45,570 nt of DNA from an uncultured Lachnospiraceae bacterium (GTDB lineage Bacteria > Bacillota > Clostridia > Lachnospirales > Lachnospiraceae), in NCBI GenBank assembly GCA_934394615.1, contig CAKRRJ010000007.1, forward strand, positions 1-45,570, written 5' to 3'. Each line of letters starts with the position of its first letter. Within the stretch, counting starts at the first letter, position 1. The translations under genes and the position numbers were made by a program. The notes under the pieces were generated by a model that was not told the DNA's origin, did not search any database, and saw only the letters and a list, made by a program, of their open reading frames with translations. This document shows, in pieces, positions 16,919 to 25,254 of the stretch.

Positions 16919-17059
16919 ATGAAAAAGAATCATAAGATAAAAGCGGTTCTCTTTGCAGGACTTGCCGGAACCATGATGTTTGGCACCTGCCTGACTGCCT
17001 ATGCCGCAGGTAAAGCCAAACAGGGACGCAGAAGAAGTACTGCTGATCATTTCCTATGA
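16919..17059 (+). pseudogene. 46-residue exported-protein stub, possibly a truncated secreted flavodoxin
   Basis: ATG 16919 follows a clean GGAGG site, and the frame encodes a Sec signal peptide (basic MKKNHKIK, hydrophobic core, cleavage-like LTAYAAG) and then stops after 46 residues. If read through a frameshift near 17015 it continues as DAEEVLLIISYET, which resembles a flavodoxin first beta strand, before ending at a hairpin terminator. MerR-controlled promoters often drive redox proteins, so a deleted secreted flavodoxin is plausible. A genuine small exported peptide cannot be excluded. Confidence 0.5.
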
Positions 17060-17065
17060 AACCCA

Positions 17066-17120
17066 AAGAGCATCCCTGCCGGATCCAACACTTTGATCCG
17101 GTGGGATGCTCTTCTTTTTT
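17066..17120 (+). terminator. intrinsic terminator after the exported stub
   Basis: Outer arms AAGAGCATCCC (17066-17076) and GGGATGCTCTT (17103-17113) enclose a second stem, CCGGATC/GATCCGG, and are followed by CTTTTTT. It starts 7 bp after the stub's stop codon, confirming transcription of that remnant. Confidence 0.85.
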
Positions 17121-17145
17121 ATTTTTACCCACAAACATTCTATTT

Positions 17146-17874
17146 CTATGCGCTCTCCTGCTCCTGCGCAAATGCCTGAGCAGTCTTGCTCGTCTCTTCA
17201 CGCTGCTCCTCGCCCGCTCCACTCTCATCCTGCATTTTGCGGATCAGTTTTTCCAGACCAAGCAGATAATGGTCAAGAATGGCCTGTGTGATCTGTTCCG
17301 GACTTCCTTCCCGGCATACGTTCAGCAGCTTTTCGTGAATGCGGTGCTGGATCTCGATCACATCCTTGCGGTTTACGTTCATGTTATAACCAATCACAAT
17401 ATTACCGTAGCTTAAATCCTCCCAGGCCTTTTTCAGGCGTTTGAATGGGACCAGGTCCATGATCTGCTCATGGAAGCGGTTATCCAGTTCAAAGACTTCC
17501 CGGTAGGCATCCCATTTCAGATCCTGCATCTGGTCCAGAATCTGCTGCATACATTCCAGCGTCTGTTCTGGAAACGCTTTTCCATACAGCTTCACCGCCA
17601 TCATCTCATAATTAGCGCGCATATAATAAATCTCATAAATATCTTCCGCATCGATCTGACGCACTGAACAGCCTGCGTTCCGGGCATACTCCACCAGCCC
17701 CTCTTCTTCCAGCTGGCGCAGCGCCTCGCGCACCGGTCCCCTGCTGACACCAAATTCCGAAGCCAGGTCCTGCTCCATGATCCGCGCGCCGGGAACAAGC
17801 TCCCCGTTTATGATCTTCATTCTGATTTCGTCTGCAACGCTTTCCCTTAATGTCCGATAATCCAGTCTGCCCAT
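17146..17874 (-). CDS. GntR-family (FadR/FCD subgroup) regulator
   Basis: A 242-residue GntR regulator. Residues 1-75 are the winged helix, with GELVPGARIMEQDLASEFGV and SRGPVREALRQLEEEGLVEY; an all-helical FCD effector domain follows (DNRFHEQIMDL, HRIHEKLLNVC), which usually binds an organic-acid ligand through a metal. The C-terminal tail after about 215 is Glu/Gln/Ala-rich. ATG 17874 is chosen for the AGGGG site 5 bp away; longer upstream frames lack one. It is downstream of the APC permease in the same direction, and a FadR-type palindrome lies before the permease, so it probably controls that gene. Confidence 0.92.
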   Translation of the reverse strand: MGRLDYRTLRESVADEIRMKIINGELVPGARIMEQDLASEFGVSRGPVREALRQLEEEGLVEYARNAGCSVRQIDAEDIYEIYYMRANYEMMAVKLYGKAFPEQTLECMQQILDQMQDLKWDAYREVFELDNRFHEQIMDLVPFKRLKKAWEDLSYGNIVIGYNMNVNRKDVIEIQHRIHEKLLNVCREGSPEQITQAILDHYLLGLEKLIRKMQDESGAGEEQREETSKTAQAFAQEQESA

Positions 17875-17959
17875 AGTTCCCCTTGCTTTTTGCGTATGTC
17901 TGTTCCTGTTTCCTTTTTCATTCATGATTCTGCTAGCATACACGTTTTTATTTTTTGCT

Positions 17960-17988
17960 ATTGTACCATACCACTTTAAACAAGTAAA
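17960..17988 (-). promoter_or_regulatory. promoter of the GntR gene
   Basis: TTTACT (17983-17988), 17 bp, TACAAT (17960-17965) on the minus strand, abutting the inverted repeat at 17989-18024. Confidence 0.6.
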
Positions 17989-18024
17989 GTGAAACACGGA
18001 ACATTTTTTCGTTCCATGTTTCAC
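17989..18024 (-). repeat. inverted repeat between permease and GntR genes
   Basis: GTGAAACACGGAAC (17989-18002) and GTTCCATGTTTCAC (18011-18024) pair with one mismatch around an 8-nt loop. It could be a terminator for the permease (only a weak T tract follows) or an operator next to the -35 of the GntR promoter. Confidence 0.55.
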
Positions 18025-18052
18025 CTTATCTTCTTAAGTAATTCTGTTGTTT

Positions 18053-19483
18053 TTACGCGTTTTTCTGCTGTTCGCGCTTTGCGATCTGAGGCAGAATCAG
18101 GCCCAGGGCAGTCAGTACCACCGGGGTGATGACGTTCAGCGCAAAGGTGAACGGATTGGTGTCATACATACCAAGCAGACAGCTCGCTGCGGTTACAAAC
18201 AGGCACCATCCGCCAAAGAACTTGGCTACAGCCTGATTCTTTACAAAACGGTACTCTGCCGGAATCCGGTCGATGGCTCTGCGCAGCGCAATGTAGGCAA
18301 CAAATACCCACATATAACGCATTGGCATGCAGACAGAGTTTAATTTGGTCAGCTGACGGAGCACGGCTGCCGCGCCCGGAACAAAGGACTGTACCAGGAT
18401 GATGGCACCGGAAAGCACAACTACCATCCAGATACCATTGCTGTACACGCCGTATTTGTTGGTCTTCTTTAACGCAGACGGAATGAACTGCTGGGTAGTT
18501 TCATTATCAAGAAGCATACGAAGCGGTGCGTCGATGCTCAATACCAGAACGGAGAACTGGCTGATCACATTACAAAGTGCGTAGATGATCAGGAAGGTAT
18601 CTCCCAGGTGGTAATACTGGCCCAGCTTCTGGAATGCCCAGTAGGAACCGTTTGCCGCATAAGCATTGAAGCTCTCCTCGCTTGCGTTGATGACTGCCGG
18701 ATCGAACATGCGGCTCATAGCCAGGGTACCAAGGATCGCGCAGACAACAACCATGCCTGCGACAGCGATCATGCCCTTCGGGAAGCCCTTGCTCGGATTC
18801 TCTACCTTATTTACATACGGAGAGATTTTTTCACAACCACCCACCGCGAATACCAGGATGGAGATGGAGGTGATATAGCCTAAATTAAACTGTGGGATCA
18901 GTCCTCTGAGAGAGAAATCCGCATGCGTATACTCTGCTGCCGGGTTGATTGCCGGTGCTGCCAGCATCATAACAATGTAAAGCAGGGACATCACAAACGT
19001 GGTGGTACCTGTCAGAGTCAGCATTTTCTTCAGCGGATTCAATCCTCTGCTGGCTACATAACAGCCAATCAGGAAAACCACCAGGGTTGCGATCTGTACC
19101 AGATGGGTCGGCAGGGTGTCATAGGTTTCCGCATTGCGGAACACCGCCCAGCTTAGCGCTTTTAAGCCGCCGCTGGATTTACTTGCAATGTATGTGATGT
19201 GGCATGCCCAGTAAGTCCAGCCTGCATAGTAGGCAAGTTTTGCATTGGTAGTCTCGTGAAGCCAGCCGCTGACACCGCCGCTGGTACTTTTAAATGCGGA
19301 CCCCAGCTCGCCTACCATGAGGGCGTACGGAATAAAGTACAGGGCAAACATTAAAAGCCAGCTGAAAATAACCTGGACACCGTTAAAGTAAACGAAACCA
19401 TTTACAATGTTGCCGAACCCCCACACAGTCGAGAATGCCATAAAGGCAAGCGCACTCCATGTGATCTTGTTTTTGTCTGACAT
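18053..19483 (-). CDS. APC-superfamily amino acid permease
   Basis: A 476-residue, 12-segment permease of the amino acid-polyamine-organocation superfamily. It resembles the glutamate:GABA antiporter/YjeM branch: an unwound first helix region (ALAFMAFSTVWGFGN), GGVSGWLHETT near helix 3, and ILVFAVGGCEKISPYVNKVE around helix 6. The length is typical. ATG 19483 has AAAGGAG 8 bp before it. It is monocistronic or paired with the downstream GntR gene, and a FadR-type palindrome sits in its promoter region. Substrate cannot be set from sequence; glutamate or a related amino acid is the most likely class. Confidence 0.85.
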   Translation of the reverse strand: MSDKNKITWSALAFMAFSTVWGFGNIVNGFVYFNGVQVIFSWLLMFALYFIPYALMVGELGSAFKSTSGGVSGWLHETTNAKLAYYAGWTYWACHITYIASKSSGGLKALSWAVFRNAETYDTLPTHLVQIATLVVFLIGCYVASRGLNPLKKMLTLTGTTTFVMSLLYIVMMLAAPAINPAAEYTHADFSLRGLIPQFNLGYITSISILVFAVGGCEKISPYVNKVENPSKGFPKGMIAVAGMVVVCAILGTLAMSRMFDPAVINASEESFNAYAANGSYWAFQKLGQYYHLGDTFLIIYALCNVISQFSVLVLSIDAPLRMLLDNETTQQFIPSALKKTNKYGVYSNGIWMVVVLSGAIILVQSFVPGAAAVLRQLTKLNSVCMPMRYMWVFVAYIALRRAIDRIPAEYRFVKNQAVAKFFGGWCLFVTAASCLLGMYDTNPFTFALNVITPVVLTALGLILPQIAKREQQKNA

Positions 19484-19512
19484 GATTCTTCTCCTTTATG
19501 TTTGATATTCCT

Positions 19513-19541
19513 ATTCTACCGTTAATTCGCCGGATTGTAAA
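19513..19541 (-). promoter_or_regulatory. promoter of the APC permease
   Basis: TTTACA (19536-19541), 17 bp, TAGAAT (19513-19518) on the minus strand, just downstream of the palindrome at 19544-19570. Confidence 0.55.
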
Positions 19542-19543
19542 TA

Positions 19544-19570
19544 GTAAATTGTCAACAATCGACAATTTAC
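19544..19570. promoter_or_regulatory. FadR/GntR-type operator palindrome
   Basis: GTAAATTGTC (19544-19553) and GACAATTTAC (19561-19570) are perfect 10-bp arms with a 7-bp centre. TTGTCAACAA inside it fits the TNGTNNNACNA-type half-site pattern of FadR-subfamily GntR proteins. The adjacent regulator at 17146 is the obvious candidate. Confidence 0.65.
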
Positions 19571-19575
19571 GCAGA

Positions 19576-19618
19576 CAAAAACAGAGCCTGGACGTTCTCC
19601 CCTCGTCCAGGCTCTGTT
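19576..19618 (-). terminator. intrinsic terminator of the fru operon
   Basis: AACAGAGCCTGGACG and CGTCCAGGCTCTGTT (19580-19594, 19604-19618) form a perfect stem followed by TTTTTG on the minus strand, 140 bp after the fruA stop. Confidence 0.88.
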
Positions 19619-19760
19619 AAATTCACTGCGGTTCTTCTATTTTCGTTCTGCTGTCAAATTTCTCTATCTGCAAATACTCCCATTTGCTTTTCACGTTTTT
19701 TGTTTCAGCCATCCGCAGGGACTCCCATTCCCCGGACAGCGATCCAATTTGATGCTTTCT

Positions 19761-21752
19761 TTACTCTTCCACGTTCTTCTTTAAGAAGCCCATGATGATG
19801 CATCCAACCACAGAGCCGATCACAACGGCTGCCAGATACATGAGCGGATTGCCGATGGTCGGCAGCACGAACATGCCGCCGTGCGGCGCGCGCAGGGTAC
19901 ATCCGAATGCCATGGAAAGACCGCCTGCCACCGCTGCGCCGATAGCACAGGACGGGATCACGCGAAGCGGATCCTGGGCTGCGAACGGGATGGCTCCCTC
20001 AGTGATGAAGGAAAGTCCCATCACATAGTTTACCAGACCGGACTGACGCTCTTTCTCGGTGAATTTCTTCTTAAAGAAAGTAGTGCACAGCGCGATGGCG
20101 ATCGGCGGTACCATGCCGCCTGCCATAACAGACGCCATCACCTCAAAGTTGCCCTCCGCAAGCTGCGCGGTTCCGAACACATAAGCTGCTTTGTTGAACG
20201 GGCCGCCCATGTCGATGGACATCATGCCGCCAAGCACCATGCCGAGCACGATGCGGCTGGTTCCGCCCATGCCGTTTAAGAATGCAGACAGGGCGTTGTT
20301 AATCATACCCATGTACGGGTTAATGAAAGTCGTTACCACAGCTGCCAGGAAAATACCAATGACCGGATACAGAAGCACCGGCTTGATGCCCTCTAAAGAC
20401 TTCGGAAGCTTCGAGAACAGTTTTCTTAATCCAAGTACCAGATAACCGCCTGCAAAACCTGCGAACAGCGCGCCGAGGAAACCAGCGTTTACATCGCCGC
20501 CTGCCGGATTTGCGAACGTGCATCCCATTTTAGCCACAAGGCCTGCCACCAGACCAACTGCCAGGCCAGGACGGTCCGCAATGCTCATGGCGATAAATCC
20601 TGCGAGGATCGGCAGCATCATGCCGAAAGCCTGCTCACCGATGGTCTTTAAGTATGCCGCAAGCGGTGTGTTCTTACCAAAATTGGACGGATCGATAGAA
20701 TAATCATCGAACAGGAATGCCAGCGCAATGAGGATGCCGCCGCCGATGACGAACGGAAGCATGTGGGATACGCCATTCATCAGGTGCTTGTAAATGGTAC
20801 GTCCGATGCTGTCTTTTCCCTCCTCGGAAGCACTGCTCTCGCCGCCCTCTTCCTGGTGATGATAAACCGGAACGTTTCCGCTCACCGCACGGGTCAGAAG
20901 CTCCTCTGCCTTGTGGATGCCGTCTGCTACCGGAACCTGGATGACCGGTTTTCCGTTAAAGCGGGCCATACCAACATTCTTATCTGCTGCCACAATGATG
21001 GCTTCCGCTGACGCAATTTCCTCTTTCGTCAGCACATTCTGCGCGCCGCCGGATCCGTCGGTCTCAACCTTAAAGGAAATGCCAAGTTTCTTTGCCATGT
21101 TCTCCAGGCTTTCGGCTGCCATGTAAGTGTGGGCAATACCCGTCGGGCATGCCGTAACGGCCAGAACACGATAACCCGATGCCTGTTTGCCGGATGTTTC
21201 TTTTTCATCTGCCGCAGGTCTGGCCTCTGCCCCGGCTGCAGCATCTGCCTGACCAGCTGCCTTGTCCTCCTCAGCCTTCTCTTCCGCACCAAGTCTTGCG
21301 GTCTCTGCCTCGTCGATGACCTTCAAAAACTCCTCTTTGGAGCCAGCCTTTAAAAGTCCCTCCATAAAGTCCGGGTTCATGAGCAGTGTAGACAGTCTGG
21401 AAAGTGCCTCCAGATGTACATCTGCGCCCTCTGCCGGCGCCGCGATCATAAACAGGATATACGCCAGGGAACCATCGAACGCCTCGTAGTCCACGCCATC
21501 CGGCACGACCATGGCTGCCAGTCCCGGTTCCTTTACTGCCTCGACCTTGGCATGCGGGATCGCGATGCCGCCTCCAATGCCAGTGCTTCCAAGCGCCTCC
21601 CTTGCGAGGATTCCTTCCTTATAACCGGCCTTATCCTTTAAGTGGCCGCCTGCTGCCATCAGATCTACCATGCGGTCGATTGCTTCTTCTTTTGTGGATA
21701 CCGACTGGTTCAGCCCAATGCTTTCCTGTTTCAGCAGTTCTGTAATACGCAT
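19761..21752 (-). CDS. fruA: PTS fructose transporter EIIABC
   Basis: A 663-residue single-chain fructose phosphotransferase permease that imports fructose as fructose 1-phosphate. Domain order is EIIA (1-150; phospho-His67 in GIAIPHAKV), an Ala/Glu-rich linker (150-193), EIIB (194-300; phospho-Cys202 in VTACPTGIAHTYMAAE) and the membrane EIIC (about 316-663; SIDMGGPFNKAAYVFG, SFITEGAIPFAAQDP). All catalytic residues and the full length are present. ATG 21752 has AGGAGGAG upstream and lies 3 bp after the fruK stop, so the two are coupled. Confidence 0.96.
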   Translation of the reverse strand: MRITELLKQESIGLNQSVSTKEEAIDRMVDLMAAGGHLKDKAGYKEGILAREALGSTGIGGGIAIPHAKVEAVKEPGLAAMVVPDGVDYEAFDGSLAYILFMIAAPAEGADVHLEALSRLSTLLMNPDFMEGLLKAGSKEEFLKVIDEAETARLGAEEKAEEDKAAGQADAAAGAEARPAADEKETSGKQASGYRVLAVTACPTGIAHTYMAAESLENMAKKLGISFKVETDGSGGAQNVLTKEEIASAEAIIVAADKNVGMARFNGKPVIQVPVADGIHKAEELLTRAVSGNVPVYHHQEEGGESSASEEGKDSIGRTIYKHLMNGVSHMLPFVIGGGILIALAFLFDDYSIDPSNFGKNTPLAAYLKTIGEQAFGMMLPILAGFIAMSIADRPGLAVGLVAGLVAKMGCTFANPAGGDVNAGFLGALFAGFAGGYLVLGLRKLFSKLPKSLEGIKPVLLYPVIGIFLAAVVTTFINPYMGMINNALSAFLNGMGGTSRIVLGMVLGGMMSIDMGGPFNKAAYVFGTAQLAEGNFEVMASVMAGGMVPPIAIALCTTFFKKKFTEKERQSGLVNYVMGLSFITEGAIPFAAQDPLRVIPSCAIGAAVAGGLSMAFGCTLRAPHGGMFVLPTIGNPLMYLAAVVIGSVVGCIIMGFLKKNVEE

Positions 21753-21755
21753 ACT

Positions 21756-22673
21756 TTACTCCTCCTGTTCATTCAGCTGTGCCAGCAGTTCCATAATCTT
21801 CTCCCGGCTGCCGATTCCATAAGAAAAGGCAGTCGCTCCGCCGCTTGCGGTTCCGAGTTTTAAGGCATAGCCGTAATCCCCGGTTTTTAAATATCCGGCA
21901 AGAAAACCTGCCACCATGGAGTCCCCCGCTCCCACGGAGTTGATCACGGTGCCCCTGCAGACGCCCTCCTCGTAAACTGCGCCATCCTCCGTTACAAGAA
22001 GCGCTCCGTCCCCGGCCATAGAAACCAGGACATTGCGCGCGCCCTGCTCCTGCAGCCACTTCGCCGCATCCAGAAGATCTTCCTTCGTCGGAAGCGCACG
22101 TCCTGCCATCACTTCCAGCTCATGGTTGTTCGGCTTGATGAGGAACGGGTGCAGCGGCAGCACTTCCATTAAAAGATGCTTTTCCGCATCCACCACGATC
22201 TGTACGCCGCGTCCGGAAAGCTGCTTCATAAGGTCGCGGTAAATGGTGCTGCTCACGCTGGACGGGATGCTTCCGGAAAGTACCAGCACATCACCTTCCT
22301 TTAAAAGATCGATCTGCTCTGACAGAAGATCTACATCCTTTTTCGTGATGTCCGCTCCTTTGCCGTTGATCTCGGTTTCCTCATCGGATTTCATCTTCAC
22401 GTTGATGCGGGACATGCCATCCTTCACGCGGATGAAATCGGAATGGAACCCTGCTTTCTGACAGCGGCGCACAATCTCTTCCCCGGTGAACCCGGCCACA
22501 AAGCCAAGCGCGGTGCTCTCATAGCCGAGGTTGGCAAGAAGTGCCGACACGTTGATGCCCTTTCCGCCGCAGACCATGGTCTCCGTCTTCGTGCGGTTGA
22601 TCTGACCCGGCGCGAAATGATCCACAGCGATCACATAGTCCAGAGCCGGATTTAAGGTTACTGTGTAAATCAT
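21756..22673 (-). CDS. fruK: 1-phosphofructokinase
   Basis: A 305-residue PfkB-family kinase that phosphorylates fructose 1-phosphate to fructose 1,6-bisphosphate. The start MIYTVTLNPALDYVIAVDHF is characteristic of the LacC/FruK branch. GGKGINVSALLANLG (about 37-51) and the catalytic NSVGAGDSMVAGF (about 245-257) with its Asp base are intact. It is the first gene of the fru operon, with its own Sigma-A promoter. The operon carries no DeoR-type fruR gene; an RpiR-type gene lies upstream behind a terminator. Confidence 0.95.
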   Translation of the reverse strand: MIYTVTLNPALDYVIAVDHFAPGQINRTKTETMVCGGKGINVSALLANLGYESTALGFVAGFTGEEIVRRCQKAGFHSDFIRVKDGMSRINVKMKSDEETEINGKGADITKKDVDLLSEQIDLLKEGDVLVLSGSIPSSVSSTIYRDLMKQLSGRGVQIVVDAEKHLLMEVLPLHPFLIKPNNHELEVMAGRALPTKEDLLDAAKWLQEQGARNVLVSMAGDGALLVTEDGAVYEEGVCRGTVINSVGAGDSMVAGFLAGYLKTGDYGYALKLGTASGGATAFSYGIGSREKIMELLAQLNEQEE

Positions 22674-22723
22674 ATGTCATCTCTCCTTGATGTTAAGAAA
22701 TTTTTTTTCTTATCGTTGAGTCC

Positions 22724-22752
22724 ATCATAATATGATTTTCTTTTTTCGTCAA
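22724..22752 (-). promoter_or_regulatory. promoter of the fruK-fruA operon
   Basis: TTGACG (22747-22752), 17 bp, TATGAT (22724-22729) on the minus strand. A consensus-like -35 here contrasts with the TTTACN promoters of the acid-metabolism units. Confidence 0.75.
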
Positions 22753-22802
22753 TAGTGTTTTATGTGAAAGTTCTTTTCATGATGATTTTCGGCATTTAAC
22801 AC

Positions 22803-22835
22803 AAAAAGATGGCTTCCCCGTTCGGGAATACCACC
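22803..22835 (-). terminator. intrinsic terminator of the RpiR gene
   Basis: The stem pairs GATGGCTTCCC (from 22808) with GGGAATACCACC (to 22835), with small internal mismatches and a TTTTT run on the minus strand, shortly after the stop at 22871. Confidence 0.7.
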
Positions 22836-22870
22836 TTTCTTTTGTGTAAAATACCTATATGATTCGTTCG

Positions 22871-23743
22871 CTATTCTTTCCGTTTTGCCATCTGTTTATC
22901 CGCGGAGATTGCTTTTTCATGACGGCGGATATGCTCAGCCGCATCGTCCTTTCCTGCCATCAGAAGAAGATACAGAATTTCCATGACTGCGGTTGCCGCA
23001 ACACGGGAAAACCAGAACTCCTCCGTGAAGAGTTTTTCCCTTGTCGCCGTGATAATGCGGTAATCCGCGATCTGCGCCAGCGGGGACTCCGGATTATTGG
23101 TAATGAGCACAACCGCTGCGCCATTTTCCTTTGCGCCCTCTGCCAGGATCTGCAGGCGGTCCGAAGTTCCGGAATTGGAAATGATCAGGACAACATCCTC
23201 CGGTCCCAGATTAAACGCATACGCCGTCTGGGCTTCCCAGATGGTCCCTGTCACAGCCATAATTCCAAGCTGGCTGAACTTGAACGCGCCGTCGAGCGCT
23301 ACCGGAAGCGTATTTCCAACGGCGGCAAGCTGCACAATACGCGCATGTTCCAGCTTTTCCAGAATCGCCTCCAGATTGTCTGTATCCATCATCCGAACCG
23401 TCTCGGTAAGCTCCGCCACTTTGTTCGCCAGGATGTTTTTCAGAGACTGCGCCAGGTCATTCCGGTCAATCTCGTTTGTTACATCCTGCTCCTGGCGTTC
23501 TTCCTCCAAAAGCTCCCTGGTCAGCGCCATCTTTAAGTCCTGAAAGCCCTTAAAACCACAACGGCGGCAGAAACGGGATACTGTCGCGTCGCTCGTCTGG
23601 CTCGCCTTTGCCAGCTCCCCAACCGTCATCCCGGCGGCTTCCGCCTTATGTTCCATCAGAAAATCCGCAATCTTTTTTTCCGCCGCGAAAAAGCTGTCAT
23701 AGGCAGAGCAGATTACAGAAGTTGCATTTCGTGCCTCATTCAT
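22871..23743 (-). CDS. RpiR/MurR-family regulator
   Basis: A 290-residue regulator of the RpiR family: an N-terminal helix-turn-helix (about 1-75; GELAKASQTSDATVSRFCRR) and a C-terminal SIS sugar-phosphate-binding domain (about 120-270; VALDGAFKFSQLG, LIISNSGTSDRLQILAEGAK). Such proteins respond to phosphosugars. I chose ATG 23743 over the in-frame TTG 15 bases upstream, on family start length. It lies upstream of fruK in the same direction but behind a terminator, so it is expressed separately and may control the fru operon through a hexose phosphate. That target is inferred from position only. Confidence 0.9.
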   Translation of the reverse strand: MNEARNATSVICSAYDSFFAAEKKIADFLMEHKAEAAGMTVGELAKASQTSDATVSRFCRRCGFKGFQDLKMALTRELLEEERQEQDVTNEIDRNDLAQSLKNILANKVAELTETVRMMDTDNLEAILEKLEHARIVQLAAVGNTLPVALDGAFKFSQLGIMAVTGTIWEAQTAYAFNLGPEDVVLIISNSGTSDRLQILAEGAKENGAAVVLITNNPESPLAQIADYRIITATREKLFTEEFWFSRVAATAVMEILYLLLMAGKDDAAEHIRRHEKAISADKQMAKRKE

Positions 23744-23820
23744 TCCGTCCACTTCCAATTTCGTGTAAATTTGTTTCTTGTCTTATTTACTATATCATAT
23801 CTCATGGAAAATGAAAACGG

Positions 23821-23864
23821 AAAATGCCTGGAGCCGCTGAAAATTAAGCAGCCCCAGGCATTTT
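23821..23864. terminator. bidirectional-looking terminator after the dehydrogenase gene
   Basis: AAAATGCCTGG (23821-23831) and CCAGGCATTTT (23854-23864) are perfect 11-bp arms with A/T ends suited to termination on both strands; it lies 37 bp after the minus-strand stop at 23901. Confidence 0.8.
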
Positions 23865-23900
23865 GAAGGAGATATATCAAATAGGGGATATGTATCTGTC

Positions 23901-25073
23901 TTATTTAATCTTCTCGATGGTCTCTAACAGGTAATCGGTAAACTCTGCTGCGCTTGCGCCATCCACATCGGTGGTAACAACTTTCTTGCGCTCGGTGATG
24001 GTGCAGATGTCCAGAGCCTTCTCCAGAATTTCCTTACGGTCTGCGTAACCGATATGAGCCATCAGCATGCCTGCTGCACGGATCAGGGAACACGGATCTG
24101 CGTAGTCGCCTCTGCCGTGGTTGATCAGGAACGGAGCGGTTCCGTGAATTGCCTCGAACATTGCGTACTTGTTGCCCAGGTTAGAGGAGGAAGCGGTTCC
24201 CAGACCTCCCTGATGCTCTGCTGCAACGTCGGTTACGATATCGCCATACAGGTTCGGAAGTACTACAACCTCGATGCCCTTGTTGAACTCCGGATCCAGC
24301 ATCTTTGCGCACATTGCGTCAACCAGACGCTCCTGGATCTCAATCTCCGGATACTCTTCGCCGACCTTGCGGACAGCCTTGATGAAGTTTCCATCAGCCA
24401 GTTTTACGATGTTTGCCTTAGTTACGATGGTCACGTTCTTCTTGCCGTTCTTTCTTGCGTACTCAAAAGCAGCTCTTGCGATGCGCTCGCTTCCCTGCTT
24501 GGTCTGTACCTTGAAGTCAACAGCCAGGTCATCGTTTACCTGAATGCCCTTGTTGCCCCAGATGTACTCACCCTCGATGTTCTCACGGAAGAAAGTCCAG
24601 TCGATGTTCTTATCCGGAATCTTGATCGGACGAACTGCTGCGAACAGCTCCAGGCCACGGCGGAGCAGGCTGTTTGCGGATACCAGGTTCGGCCACGGCT
24701 CACCGGCACGCGGGGTAACCATCGGTCCTTTGATGAGGACATTGCATTTCTTAATCTCTTCGAATACATCGTCCGGAAGGCTCTGTAATTTTGCGGCACG
24801 GTTTTCAATGGTCATGCCCTCGATCTCGCGGATCTCAACACGGCCGCTTGCGATCTCCGGTGCCAGCAGGTCGTTTAATACACGAAGTGCCTGTTTCATA
24901 ATGATCGGGCCAATACCATCGCCCGGAAGCACGCCAATCACGATTTTGTCCAGTTTGTCGAAATCGGTAATCTCGTTATCTGCTTTCATGCGCTCAATGC
25001 GCTCAAACTCAGACTGAATCAGTTCGCCGAACTTTTCCTGTGCAACTTTTACATTCTCTACATTCTTCTCCAT
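23901..25073 (-). CDS. isocitrate/isopropylmalate dehydrogenase family enzyme, isocitrate-type
   Basis: A 390-residue decarboxylating beta-hydroxyacid dehydrogenase. Motifs in order: VLPGDGIGP near residue 50, SANSLLRRGLELFAAVRP in the substrate loop, FRENIEGEYIWG, KANIVKLADGNF (the catalytic Lys) and NLYGDIVTDVAAEHQGGLG (metal-binding Asp residues), then EAIHGTAPF. FRENIEGEY and the SxN loop favour isocitrate over isopropylmalate, but the loop is not canonical, so another 2-(R)-hydroxy tri- or dicarboxylate is possible. About 45 extra N-terminal residues precede the fold. It is monocistronic, with a shared-motif promoter and a divergent LysR. With the aconitases it would give 2-oxoglutarate, CO2 and NAD(P)H. 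Confidence 0.83.
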   Translation of the reverse strand: MEKNVENVKVAQEKFGELIQSEFERIERMKADNEITDFDKLDKIVIGVLPGDGIGPIIMKQALRVLNDLLAPEIASGRVEIREIEGMTIENRAAKLQSLPDDVFEEIKKCNVLIKGPMVTPRAGEPWPNLVSANSLLRRGLELFAAVRPIKIPDKNIDWTFFRENIEGEYIWGNKGIQVNDDLAVDFKVQTKQGSERIARAAFEYARKNGKKNVTIVTKANIVKLADGNFIKAVRKVGEEYPEIEIQERLVDAMCAKMLDPEFNKGIEVVVLPNLYGDIVTDVAAEHQGGLGTASSSNLGNKYAMFEAIHGTAPFLINHGRGDYADPCSLIRAAGMLMAHIGYADRKEILEKALDICTITERKKVVTTDVDGASAAEFTDYLLETIEKIK

Positions 25074-25152
25074 GATTTCCCTCCATGTATGATTTGTCTG
25101 GCTGCGGCTGCCATGTTGTGCCAGCCGCGGCTCCGTTCTTTGTTATGGCATT

Positions 25153-25181
25153 ATCTTAACACATGATTTCACATAGGTAAA
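25153..25181 (-). promoter_or_regulatory. promoter of the dehydrogenase gene, ATTTTACYTAT class
   Basis: TTTACC (25176-25181), 17 bp, TAAGAT (25153-25158) on the minus strand, inside TATGTATTTTACCTATGTG. It sits in the 181-bp divergent region shared with the LysR gene at 25255. Confidence 0.7.
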
Positions 25182-25254
25182 ATACATAATTCTGCATATC
25201 TCATATAGGATTTTTGCATGATGTGTGGTAAACTAACATAGGAGGTTATTACAA

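Noticed and set aside
17989..18024. Clear terminator of the permease gene
   Set aside because: The stem is strong but the tract after it is TTTACTTGTTT and overlaps a plausible promoter, so it is listed as an inverted repeat of open function.
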